From contig JASJHI010000346.1 of NCBI GenBank assembly GCA_033791105.1, positions 1-22,418 of the forward strand: a stretch of 22,418 nucleotides of DNA, in the 5' to 3' direction. Position numbers and translations under genes: made by a program. Shown here piece by piece: positions 1-7,496 of the stretch (its first letter is position 1; each line of letters starts with the position of its first letter). The notes below the pieces were generated by a model that saw only the letters and a list, made by a program, of their open reading frames with translations, made no database searches and was not told where the DNA came from. The stretch is from JASJHI01 sp033791105 (lineage in GTDB: Bacteria > Actinomycetota > Acidimicrobiia > Acidimicrobiales > Ilumatobacteraceae).

Positions 1-62
1 GTGTGGGTTGGGGTGGGACGGTGTCGACCGCCCACGTCCTGCTTGCCCTCATCCATTGCCGT

Positions 63-956
63 TCAGTCCGCGAACTCACCGCGGGGCGGACGGAGGATCA
101 AGCTCGGGGTGGTGTCGGTGTAGGCGCGGAACTCGGGATCGGTTCCCCAGCGCTTCTCGGCGCGTCGCTCGAGCATCGGGATTCCGCTGATGCGGGTGAG
201 CAGGAGCGCGACGAAGACCGGCGAGATCAACATGAGCCAGCGCCAGCCCGAAAGGATGGGGAGGGCGGTGATGGCAATGCCGCTCCACAGTGTGATCTCG
301 CCGAAGTAGTTCGGGTGGCGTGACCATCCCCACAGGCCCGTGGTGATGAAGCGGCCCTCGTTGGCCGCGTCGGCGCGAAAGGCGGTCTTCTGGCGGTCGG
401 CGGTCACCTCGATCGCGAAGCCGAACAGCCAGACGGCCATTCCGACGATCATGAACGCGTCGACACCCTGCCGGTCGTCGGAAGTGATGACGGCGAGCGC
501 GGCGGCGAGCGTGAGCAGCACCCAGAGCGCCTGGAGCGACCAGGTCATCAGGAAGCGGAGGGGATCTGTCTTGATTCGGTCGAATCGGCCGTCGCCCCCT
601 TCACGGCGCACCCTGCGGAACAGAAACGATCCGAGCCGGAGGGCCCAGATCAACACGGCGCCGGCGACGACCAGTGCACGCGCGTCGAGCTGCGGGGAGG
701 TCAGCAGCGCCACCGCGACCAGACTGATGTACGTGGCCGATCCGGTGAGGTCGAAGTAGGTCTCGGTGCGGGCGAGGTAGGACGGCACGTAGGCGATCCA
801 GTTGATCAGGTAGGCGAGAATCGCGGTGATGGCAAACACCGCGACGCCTCCGACCTCGACGCTGCCCGACGATCCTGCCGCGGCGATGCCGGCGCCGATG
901 ACCACCGACGCGACGATCCCAGCGAAGGAAGTCCGATTCTCGTTTCGTCTGCTCAT
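63..956 (-). CDS. DUF1295-family membrane protein (steroid 5-alpha-reductase-like)
   Basis: This is a polytopic membrane protein of 297 residues in the DUF1295 family, which is related to steroid 5-alpha reductases and isoprenylcysteine methyltransferases. Several hydrophobic segments are seen from the N-terminus onward. The conserved C-terminal block reads GLWGWSRHPNYFGE (about residues 210-223), the family signature for cofactor binding in this fold. The start is the ATG that gives MSRRNENR; the frame stays open far upstream, but the extra residues are low-complexity and unlike the family, and this start gives the usual family length. It is transcribed away from the tRNA and the integrase, so it is probably part of the host chromosome flanking the island. 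The substrate cannot be told from sequence; family members are mostly uncharacterised lipid- or sterol-modifying enzymes. Confidence 0.87.
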   Translation of the reverse strand: MSRRNENRTSFAGIVASVVIGAGIAAAGSSGSVEVGGVAVFAITAILAYLINWIAYVPSYLARTETYFDLTGSATYISLVAVALLTSPQLDARALVVAGAVLIWALRLGSFLFRRVRREGGDGRFDRIKTDPLRFLMTWSLQALWVLLTLAAALAVITSDDRQGVDAFMIVGMAVWLFGFAIEVTADRQKTAFRADAANEGRFITTGLWGWSRHPNYFGEITLWSGIAITALPILSGWRWLMLISPVFVALLLTRISGIPMLERRAEKRWGTDPEFRAYTDTTPSLILRPPRGEFAD

Positions 957-1267
957 GGAGTCTTCATCCTCGATCTGTTGCGGTGACGCATCCAACCCAT
1001 CTTCAGTGCTACGGCACGGCCCCTGCAAACGGATGTACCAATCCGCATCGCGTACGCCAGCGGCCGACTGCTGGTGCGGTCGCGGCCGAAGGCGATACGC
1101 CCGATTCACTCGACGGGCGACGAATGGACTCGCCGCCGCGCAGATGATCCTCGTTCGGTTGCCCGCGTCTGCCGATCCGCCTCTCCTGACTGACGTTTGA
1201 GGGAGAAGTCCGCTGTGCTGGTACCTCCCGCCCGGCTCCGAAGCTCCACGGCTACGCTGACCGCCTC
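957..1267. other. Intergenic stretch, no gene seen
   Basis: This region of about 310 bases separates the minus-strand DUF1295 gene from the tRNA. Open frames cross it on both strands, but their translations look like noise and match no family I recognise. It must hold the promoters of the two divergent units. A weak TACGCT (1253-1258) about 10 bases before the tRNA could be a -10 element, but no convincing -35 is visible. Confidence 0.5.
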
Positions 1268-1343
1268 GCCGGGTTAGCTCAGTTGGTAGAGCACTTGACT
1301 TGTAATCATGTGGTCGCGAGTTCGACTCTCGCACCCGGCTCCA
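1268..1343 (+). tRNA. tRNA-Thr (anticodon TGT)
   Basis: The cloverleaf is complete. The acceptor stem is GCCGGGT (1268-1274) with ACCCGGC (1333-1339). The D arm is GCTC/GAGC. The anticodon loop is CTTGTAA (1299-1305), giving anticodon TGT for ACA threonine codons. The T arm is GCGAG/CTCGC around TTCGACT. The discriminator T1340 is followed by an encoded CCA. The anticodon stem carries one T-T mismatch (1295 with 1309), which is tolerable. A tyrosine integrase begins about 100 bases past the 3' end, so this tRNA is the likely attachment site of a genomic island. I found no second copy of the tRNA 3' end in the window. Confidence 0.96.
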
Positions 1344-1447
1344 ACAAAACACCAGCGTGCGGTGTGTGCGAGATTGTGCGCTTGTGAGAAAGGTGACCTC
1401 ACGCCCACGGATTGCCCACGTGCCTTTGTGAAACGCATGCTGGCGGC

Positions 1448-2581
1448 ATGAAGGGGAGCGTGCGCAAACCGCGCACCGCCTGGGGCACGTGGAGCTACCG
1501 GATCGACGGCGGATTCGACGACCGCGGCCGTCGCCGTCAGCGCGAGGTGGGCGGGTTCCGCACGAAGAAGGAGGCGCAGGCGGCACTCAACGACGCGCTC
1601 GCCGAGACCCAACGCGGCACGTACGTCGCGCCGTCCCGCACGACGGTCGGCGACTTCCTCGACGAGTGGCACGAGGGGGCGAAGACCGAGCTGGCGCTCA
1701 CGGCGTGGACCAACTACGGCCAGATCATCCGCCGCAACATCCGGCCGTACCTCGGCTCGAAGCGTCTGACCGACCTGACGCCGCTCGACGTGAAGCGGTG
1801 GCACGGCAAGCTGCTCGAGGGTGGCCGGCGCGACGGCGGCCCGTTGTCGGTCGCGTCGGTCAAGCTCGCTCACCGGATCCTGCACCGCGCGCTCGCCGAT
1901 GCCGTCCGCTGGAACTTGATCCCGACGAACCCGGCGTCGGGTGTGCGGGTGCCGAAGAGCGCGACGAAGGAGATGACGGTCTGGACCGCGGAGGAGGCGA
2001 CGCGGTTCCTCGACGCCGTGGCGGAGGATCGCCTGGTCGCGCTGTGGACGCTCGCGCTCCACACCGGGCTGCGGCGGGGCGAACTCGCCGGATTGCGATG
2101 GGTCGACGTCGACCTCGATGCCAGCATGCTCACCGTTGCGCAGCAACGCACGACGGCGAATCACGCCACCGTCGTGACGGCCCCGAACGCGAAGAGTCAG
2201 CGGCAGCTGTTGCTGGCACCGGCGACCGTGGCGGCGCTCAAGGCTCATCTCCGCCACCAGCGTCAGGAGCGGTTGGCGCTCGGGCCGGCGTGGACCGACC
2301 GCGGGTACGTCTTCGTCGATGAAGCCGGCGTCGAGTTCCATCCGCATCGCTTCACCAAGATGTTCGAGGATGCGATCAAGCGGACCGGTGCACCGAAGAT
2401 CCGTCTGCACGACACCCGTCACACGATGGCCTCGCTCGCACTTGAAGCCGGCGTTCACCCGAAGGTCGTGCAGGAGCAGCTCGGCCACTCGGCGATCGCA
2501 GTCACCCTCGACAGGTACAGCCATGTTCCCCAAGCCGTCAGACGCGACAGCGCCGACAAGATCGCCGGCCTGTTCCAGTGA
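1448..2581 (+). CDS. Tyrosine recombinase / island integrase
   Basis: This is a 377-residue site-specific integrase of the phage/ICE type, expected to insert and excise an element at the neighbouring tRNA-Thr. An N-terminal arm-binding segment (about 1-55) is followed by a SAM-like core-binding domain (TVGDFLDEWH onward, about 60-160) and a catalytic domain. Catalytic residues are visible: Arg in HTGLRRGELAGLRW, Lys in the NAKSQRQL hairpin, His and Arg in HDTRHT, His in QLGHS, and the nucleophilic Tyr in LDRYSHV. The ATG at 1448 fits the family N-terminus better than an upstream TTG at 1412. The stop overlaps the start of the NYN gene by four bases (GTGA), so the two are probably co-translated. 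The gene reads away from the tRNA, so the element should extend rightward. No excisionase was recognised. Confidence 0.95.
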   Translation: MKGSVRKPRTAWGTWSYRIDGGFDDRGRRRQREVGGFRTKKEAQAALNDALAETQRGTYVAPSRTTVGDFLDEWHEGAKTELALTAWTNYGQIIRRNIRPYLGSKRLTDLTPLDVKRWHGKLLEGGRRDGGPLSVASVKLAHRILHRALADAVRWNLIPTNPASGVRVPKSATKEMTVWTAEEATRFLDAVAEDRLVALWTLALHTGLRRGELAGLRWVDVDLDASMLTVAQQRTTANHATVVTAPNAKSQRQLLLAPATVAALKAHLRHQRQERLALGPAWTDRGYVFVDEAGVEFHPHRFTKMFEDAIKRTGAPKIRLHDTRHTMASLALEAGVHPKVVQEQLGHSAIAVTLDRYSHVPQAVRRDSADKIAGLFQ

Positions 2582-3291
2582 CGACACGCTTCTACATCGA
2601 CGGGCTCAACCTCTACTACGGAGCGCTCAAGGGCACGTCCGACAAGTGGCTCGACCTCGAAGCGTTCGCTGACCGTCTCACCCCTCGCGATCGGATCGAC
2701 TCGGTCAAGTACTTCACCGCTCGAGTGGTCGACCGCTACCCCGGCGATCGAACGGGGGAGCGGCAACAGGTCTACCTGCGGGCGCTCCGGACGTTGCCGA
2801 AGGTCGACGTGCATCTCGGCCACTTCCGTGCCGACGTGAAGTGGCGCACGCTGGCCGACCGCAAGTTCGACCCGATCGAGCTGTTCACGCCCCGCTTCCG
2901 ACCAGCCTGGTTGTACCGGCTTTTCTGGCGTGATCAGGTGGGTCGTCGGACCGAGCCCGCGACGAGTGCTCGAGTGATGATCTATGAGGAGAAGAGTTCG
3001 GACGTGATTCTCGGTGTCAATCTTGTTCACGACGCGGCGACCGGTGCGATCTCGAAGGCGATCGTCGTCACGAACGATTCGGATCTCGAAGAGGCGATCC
3101 GCCTCGCTCGGTCCTCCGGCGTCCAGGTCAGAGTCGTGAACCCACATCGCACCCCATCCAGCAGGCGTCTGAGGAACGCGGCCGACTTTGAGATTCCGCT
3201 TCGGCGCGAAATCCTTGCGCAGTGCCAGCTGGCTGAGCACCTCACCACCAACAAAGGCCGACAGATCCAACGCCCGAAGCAGTGGCGCTGA
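2578..3291 (+). CDS. NYN-domain (LabA/DUF88, PIN-like) protein
   Basis: This 237-residue protein belongs to the NYN family, a PIN-like fold usually considered metal-dependent RNase. The N-terminal strand has the acidic motif in YIDGLNLYYGAL (Asp about residue 8). A second acidic cluster lies in EEKSSDVILGVNLVHDAATG (about 138-157), and the third in VVTNDSDLEEAIRLA (about 162-176), followed by a GVQVRVVNP strand. This order is standard for NYN proteins. The GTG start lies inside the integrase stop (GTGA overlap). Coupling to an integrase suggests island cargo, perhaps a defence or RNA-decay function, but no partner toxin, antitoxin or defence gene is recognisable beside it. The C-terminal 40 residues have no recognised domain. 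Confidence 0.9.
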   Translation: MTTRFYIDGLNLYYGALKGTSDKWLDLEAFADRLTPRDRIDSVKYFTARVVDRYPGDRTGERQQVYLRALRTLPKVDVHLGHFRADVKWRTLADRKFDPIELFTPRFRPAWLYRLFWRDQVGRRTEPATSARVMIYEEKSSDVILGVNLVHDAATGAISKAIVVTNDSDLEEAIRLARSSGVQVRVVNPHRTPSSRRLRNAADFEIPLRREILAQCQLAEHLTTNKGRQIQRPKQWR

Positions 3292-3302
3292 AAAACACAG
3301 GA

Positions 3303-3320
3303 GCCCGCCTTGCGGCGGGC
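3303..3320 (+). terminator. GC-rich hairpin after the NYN gene
   Basis: A perfect 7-bp stem, GCCCGCC-TTGC-GGCGGGC, begins 11 bases after the NYN stop. There is no T-run on the plus strand, which is common in actinobacterial terminators. On the minus strand the same hairpin is followed by a T-rich stretch, so it may work in both directions. It probably ends the integrase-NYN transcript. Confidence 0.65.
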
Positions 3321-3654
3321 CCCGGGCCCACCCGACGAAGCGGGTAGGTGGATATTCGTAGTGTAACTACGAACGGATTGCTTGTGAAGTGCGCCCGCCG
3401 TTGAACGGGCGAGACCTTGTCGACCCGCTTGGCGGGGTGGACGCTCATTCCGAGAGCCGAAGAAGCTGACGGTGAGCCCGGGGTTCCACGCGCCAAGGCG
3501 CTGCATCGTTGCCGCTGGCAGCCAAGGTCCACCGCCAGCTCCGGAGGAGGGCCACGAACAGTTCAGTCGCGCGTCCGCTCCCTTCCCCAGCGAGCCACGT
3601 AGGCGACCGCCGGTGTAACGGAAGCCGACCTCGGGGGCCCCTGAGAGGCAACCG
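3321..3654 (+). other. Structured intergenic region with serial hairpins
   Basis: No credible gene lies here. Besides the inverted repeat at 3355-3373, successive hairpins are visible: ACCCG/CGGGT (about 3330-3345), CGCCCG (3392-3397) with CGGGCG (3406-3411), and CCCGC (3424-3428) with GCGGG (3432-3436). The stretch starting GTGCGCCCG at 3390 has the GTGCG opening and the immediate CCC/GGG hairpin seen at the 5' ends of many group II introns, but no intron reverse transcriptase and no clear domain V were found. It may be an intron 5' remnant, another structured RNA, or the debris of an element end. The last bases carry the ribosome binding site of the next gene (GAGAGG near 3643). Confidence 0.45.
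3355..3373. repeat. Inverted repeat, 8-bp arms
   Basis: TTCGTAGT-GTA-ACTACGAA is a perfect inverted repeat with a three-base centre. It is AT-richer than its surroundings and sits between GC-rich hairpins. It could be an operator, a recombination or attachment-type site, or a stem of a larger RNA. The sequence does not decide between these. Confidence 0.7.
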
Positions 3655-4335
3655 ATGGAAGACAGAACGAAACGCTCGGTCCTCGTTGTCGGAGCGACCG
3701 GCGGACTCGGCTCCGCCATCGCCGCGACGCTCGCCGGCCGCGGCGACGCCCTCACCCTCGTCGCTCGCGATCAGGCCCGCCTCGACGCCCTCCCGATCCC
3801 AGGCCACCGGCTCGTCCTCGACATGCGTGACCCAGCCGCGTGCCGGCGCGCGGTAGCCACGGCCGTCGAGGTGCACGGCTCACTCGATGTCGTGGTCAAC
3901 GCCGTCGGCGTGGTCGCGTTCGGACCGGTGGAGGAACTGTCCGTCGACACGATGGAGGAGCTGTTCCTCACCAATACGTTCGTGCCGATCATGCTCGCGA
4001 CAGCGGCGCTGTCGGCCATAGGCGAGCACGGGGTGATCGTCAACATCTCCGGTGTGATCGCGGAGCAGAACCTTCCCGGTATGGCGGTCTACGGCGCCTC
4101 GAAGGCCGCCGTTCGCTCGTTCGACGAAGCGCTCTCTCGCGAGACGAGGCGGAGGAAGATCCGCGTGATCGATGCGCGACCGCCACACACCGAGACCGGT
4201 CTGGCCGATCGCGCGATCGCCGGCTCGGCTCCGAAGATGGCGACCGGCCTGACACCTGCGGCGGTGGCTCAGAAGATCTGCGATGCGATCGACGGCGACG
4301 GCACCGACCTCGGCTCGGGCGCATTCGACGGCTGA
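3655..4335 (+). CDS. Short-chain dehydrogenase/reductase
   Basis: This is a classical SDR of 226 residues, an NAD(P)-dependent oxidoreductase. The N-terminal Rossmann motif is VVGATGGLGSAIA (about residues 10-22). The NAVG motif (about 82-85) matches the NNAG position. The catalytic Ser lies in VNISGV, and Tyr and Lys in YGASK (about 143-147). The short length and early C-terminus match a class of small single-domain SDRs. The ATG is preceded by GAGAGG at good spacing. Its stop codon falls at the point where homology to a truncated alpha-galactosidase begins, so this gene sits at a deletion or insertion junction. The substrate is unknown, and nothing nearby suggests a pathway. Confidence 0.9.
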   Translation: MEDRTKRSVLVVGATGGLGSAIAATLAGRGDALTLVARDQARLDALPIPGHRLVLDMRDPAACRRAVATAVEVHGSLDVVVNAVGVVAFGPVEELSVDTMEELFLTNTFVPIMLATAALSAIGEHGVIVNISGVIAEQNLPGMAVYGASKAAVRSFDEALSRETRRRKIRVIDARPPHTETGLADRAIAGSAPKMATGLTPAAVAQKICDAIDGDGTDLGSGAFDG

Positions 4336-4339
4336 GCCA

Positions 4340-5260
4340 TCACCCGGGTCGGTCGACGCGCGGCGCCTCGACGCCGAACGCCTGCGGGCGCTTGCCGACG
4401 TCGCCGCCGACCTCGGTATCGAACGATTCGTCCTCGACGACGGCTGGTTCGGGCCGCGACAGGACGACACGAAGGGCCTCGGCGACTGGTGGGTCTCGGA
4501 CGACGAGTACCCCGACGGGCTCTCGCCCCTGGTCGACCACGTGACCTCGCTCGGCATGGAGTTCGGCATCTGGGTCGAGCCGGAGATGGTGAACCCCGAC
4601 AGCGACCTCTTCCGGGCTCACCCGGGGTCGTCACTGGCCACCGACGGATACGAGCCGGTGCAGGGCCGCCACCAACTCGTGCTCGATCTGGCTCGTCCGG
4701 AGGCGTACGAGTACAGCGTCGGCTGCATGGACGCGTTGCTGCGAGACCACGACATCTCGTTCGTCAAATGGGACATGAACCGTGACCACGTCCAGGGTTC
4801 GAAATTCTGCCGGGCGGCCGGCACCCACGGCCAGACGACTGCCCTCTACCGCCTCCTGGACGAGCTGCGCGCGGCCCACCCTGATGTCGAGTTCGAGTCG
4901 TGCACGAGCGGTGGGGGCCGCGTCGACCACGAGATCCTCCGACGCGCCGAGCGGGTGTGGACCAGCGACCGCAACGACGCGCTCGAACGCCAGACGATCC
5001 AGCGCGGAGCGTCGATGCTGATCCCGCCGGAGACGATGGGCGCACACATCGGTCCGGCCACAGCCCACACGACCGGCCGCTCACACACGCTCGCGTTTCG
5101 CGCCGCCACCGCGATGTTCGGCCATCTCGGCGTCGAATTGGATCTCACTCGACTCACAGATGTCGACCGGGCAGCCCTGGCCGCCGCGATCGCGCTGCAC
5201 TAGGAACACCGTGATCTCCTGCACGGCGGGGACACTGTCCGGTACCGGGATCCAGCCGCC
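4340..5260 (+). pseudogene. GH36 alpha-galactosidase fragment (5'-truncated, interrupted)
   Basis: This stretch encodes only the TIM-barrel part of a GH36 alpha-galactosidase (normally about 700 residues). Family blocks are clear in order: RFVLDDGWFG, LGDWWV, EFGIWVEPEMVNPDSDLF, QLVLDLARPE, FVKWDMNRD (catalytic nucleophile Asp) and the acid/base region VWTSDRNDALER. The N-terminal beta-sandwich (about 330 residues) is missing. Homology starts just after the dehydrogenase stop, with no start codon or ribosome binding site of its own. An in-frame TAG at 5201-5203 interrupts the reading, yet the same frame continues with HRDLLHGGDTV, a typical GH36 block, for about 20 more codons. Homology then fades, so the C-terminal domain is lost too. 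The remaining sequence up to 5495 shows no gene. The well-preserved catalytic motifs suggest recent inactivation. Confidence 0.85.
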
Positions 5261-5495
5261 GGCCCTCCAACCCGAGTCGGCCGTCCTCATCCGGCTGAAC
5301 GCCCGCTGACGACGTCTCGCGCGACCGCGGTCGACGGTGGCCGAATCACGTCGTTCGGCGAACCGCGGGCCGATATCGGCTGGTGGTGGTACCCCGAGAC
5401 TGGTCCAACGAGATCCTCAATCTGCGGGTGCCCGGTCTCCGGCGTGTTCGCCTCGCCGATGGGGTGGAGAGCGCCCGGAGCCCTACGATCTGGCT

Positions 5496-7484
5496 GTGGT
5501 CGATGGCGCGAGGAGGAAGACCGGCGGCGAAGGGTTCAGGGAGGACATCGAGGGCCTGCGAGGGGTGGCGGTGCTGCTCGTCGTGCTCTTCCACGCCGAG
5601 CTGGCGGGCTTCGAGGGTGGTTTCGTCGGGGTCGACGTCTTCTTCGTGATCTCGGGCTTCCTCATCTCGAAGCAACTGTTCGGGGAGGCTTCGGGCTCGG
5701 GGCGGATCGGGCTCATCAAGTTCTGGGGGCGCCGCCTGCGCCGCTTGATGCCGCTACTCGTCCTGACCGTCCTGGCAACACTGGTCGCCTCGCTGGTCGT
5801 GTACTCGCCGCTGGCATGGAGGGACGTGGCCGTCGACGCGATCAGCGCCTCGCTCTATCTCTCGAACGTGCACTTCGCCCTCGACGGTGTGCAGTACTTC
5901 ACCACGGCCGAGAGCCCCTATCTGCAGACCTGGAGCCTCGGCGTGGAGGAGCAGTTCTACCTGGGCTGGCCAATCCTCTTCCTTCTCGTCGCATTGGTCG
6001 CCGGCCGTCGTCGCAATGGCGTTCGTGCGCCGCTCGTGATCGGAGTGGCGGCGGCATCGTTGGCCTCGTTCGCATTCGGGATCGTCCTCACCGACCGCGG
6101 GACTCCGTGGGCCTTCTTCGGTGCCCCGGCCCGGGCATGGGAGTTCGGGGCGGGGGCGCTGCTGTTCCTGGTGGCCTCCCGCCCGCTCCGGCCGAGGAGA
6201 GGTGTGCCCGAACTGGCAGGGGTCGCCGGAGCGGTCCTCCTCCTCGTCGCGACGCTCCGCTTCGACCGACTGACGCCGTTCCCCGGCACCGCTGCCCTGG
6301 TCCCGGTCGCAGCAACGGTGCTGTTGATCCTGGCAGGCACGCTCTCGAGCAACGCCGTCGGCCACGTCCTGAGCGTCCGGCCGCTCCGCTCGATCGGGCG
6401 GGTGTCATACGGCTGGTACCTGCTGCACTGGCCGGCGATCGTGCTCGTACCGATCGCGCTCGACCGCGACGACGTACCCACCCGTCTCGCCTGCGCGGCG
6501 GGGGCGCTGGCACTGGCCTACGGCGCCACGCGGTACGTCGAACAGCCCCTCCGTCAGGCCCCCCGACTGCGCTCCACCGGGCGGGTCTACCTCGCTGCAG
6601 GGGTCGCCACGGCGGCACTCGTCGTCGGTGCCGTCGGGGTGATCGCCTTGGCCGAGCGCGAACTCGAGGATCCCTATCTGTCGATGCTCGCCGAGACCCG
6701 CGACGCCCGGGCCCTGCGCGGATCCGGTGCGTGCACGGTCGAGGAGTACGACGACAGTCTGAGCGCCTGTGTCTACGGCGACCCCGACGGTGACCTGTCG
6801 ATCATGCTGGTCGGGGATTCCCAGGCGGCCCAGTGGGCTGCGGCGATGGAGGCACTCGCCCGCGAGGAGGGCCATCGACTCCTCGTCGTCACTCGCGGCG
6901 GGTGCCCGGCCTACGACGTGTCGGTGCAGTCAAGGTTCGGGGGGACTTCCGCCGGGTGCACCGATCTCCGGTCGTACGCGGGCCGTCTCCTGGAATCCTG
7001 GGGCCCCGACGTCGTGGTCACGTCGAATGCCGACTTCAGCGAGTTTCTGCTCACAGCGGACGGCGAGCTCATGAACGCGGCGGAGGCGGACGAGGCCACA
7101 CGGGATGCCCAGCGCGACTTCGCCCGAGCGGTCGGCGCCGCCGGCGCCGGTCTGGCAGTCATCGAACCGGCGCCCCGTCAGGAGGCCGATCCCATCGAGT
7201 GCCTGGCGAAGCATCGAGACCCGGAGCGATGCTCGGTGAACGCCGACGACGCAGCGGCTTTCGTCGCCGAGGTCACCGAAGCGGAGCATGCGGCTCTCGC
7301 CGACATCGGGGACTTCACGTCCCTCTCCCTGCAGCCGTACGTCTGTGCCGGTCTGCGCTGCATGGTGCAGATCGGCGACACGGTCGTGTACTCCGACGCC
7401 CGGCACTTCGCCCGCCAGTTCACCGAGCAGCAGATCCACCGACTCAGGGAACTGGTCGACGACGCAGCGGCACAGCGGGTCTGA
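5496..7484 (+). CDS. Acyltransferase-3 / SGNH-hydrolase fusion (OafA-like O-acyltransferase)
   Basis: This 662-residue membrane protein is of the OafA/YrhL type, which moves acyl groups, usually acetyl, across the membrane onto cell-surface sugars. The N-terminal part (about 15-370) is an acyltransferase-3 domain with roughly ten membrane segments and the signatures IEGLRGVAVLLVVLFHAEL and GGFVGVDVFFVISGFLI. The C-terminal part is an extracytoplasmic SGNH domain with MLVGDSQAAQW (nucleophile Ser) and the terminal Asp-x-x-His pair in SDARHF. I chose the GTG at 5496 because family homology starts about 15 residues later; an open frame extends back to 5337 but overlaps galactosidase debris. It converges with the NRPS genes, with only 12 bases between the stops. 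It may modify a surface polysaccharide and is not clearly linked to the peptide cluster. Confidence 0.9.
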   Translation: MVDGARRKTGGEGFREDIEGLRGVAVLLVVLFHAELAGFEGGFVGVDVFFVISGFLISKQLFGEASGSGRIGLIKFWGRRLRRLMPLLVLTVLATLVASLVVYSPLAWRDVAVDAISASLYLSNVHFALDGVQYFTTAESPYLQTWSLGVEEQFYLGWPILFLLVALVAGRRRNGVRAPLVIGVAAASLASFAFGIVLTDRGTPWAFFGAPARAWEFGAGALLFLVASRPLRPRRGVPELAGVAGAVLLLVATLRFDRLTPFPGTAALVPVAATVLLILAGTLSSNAVGHVLSVRPLRSIGRVSYGWYLLHWPAIVLVPIALDRDDVPTRLACAAGALALAYGATRYVEQPLRQAPRLRSTGRVYLAAGVATAALVVGAVGVIALAERELEDPYLSMLAETRDARALRGSGACTVEEYDDSLSACVYGDPDGDLSIMLVGDSQAAQWAAAMEALAREEGHRLLVVTRGGCPAYDVSVQSRFGGTSAGCTDLRSYAGRLLESWGPDVVVTSNADFSEFLLTADGELMNAAEADEATRDAQRDFARAVGAAGAGLAVIEPAPRQEADPIECLAKHRDPERCSVNADDAAAFVAEVTEAEHAALADIGDFTSLSLQPYVCAGLRCMVQIGDTVVYSDARHFARQFTEQQIHRLRELVDDAAAQRV

Positions 7485-7496
7485 CCGCGCGCCGCC

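Noticed and set aside
1230..1342. Short repeat CCCGGCTCC (about 1231 and 1334) as a duplicated attachment core
   Set aside because: Nine bases is too short in this GC-rich DNA, and the copy lies on the wrong side of the tRNA for the integrase orientation.
3655..5203. A dehydrogenase-galactosidase fusion protein
   Set aside because: The two are in different frames and the dehydrogenase has its own stop at 4335.
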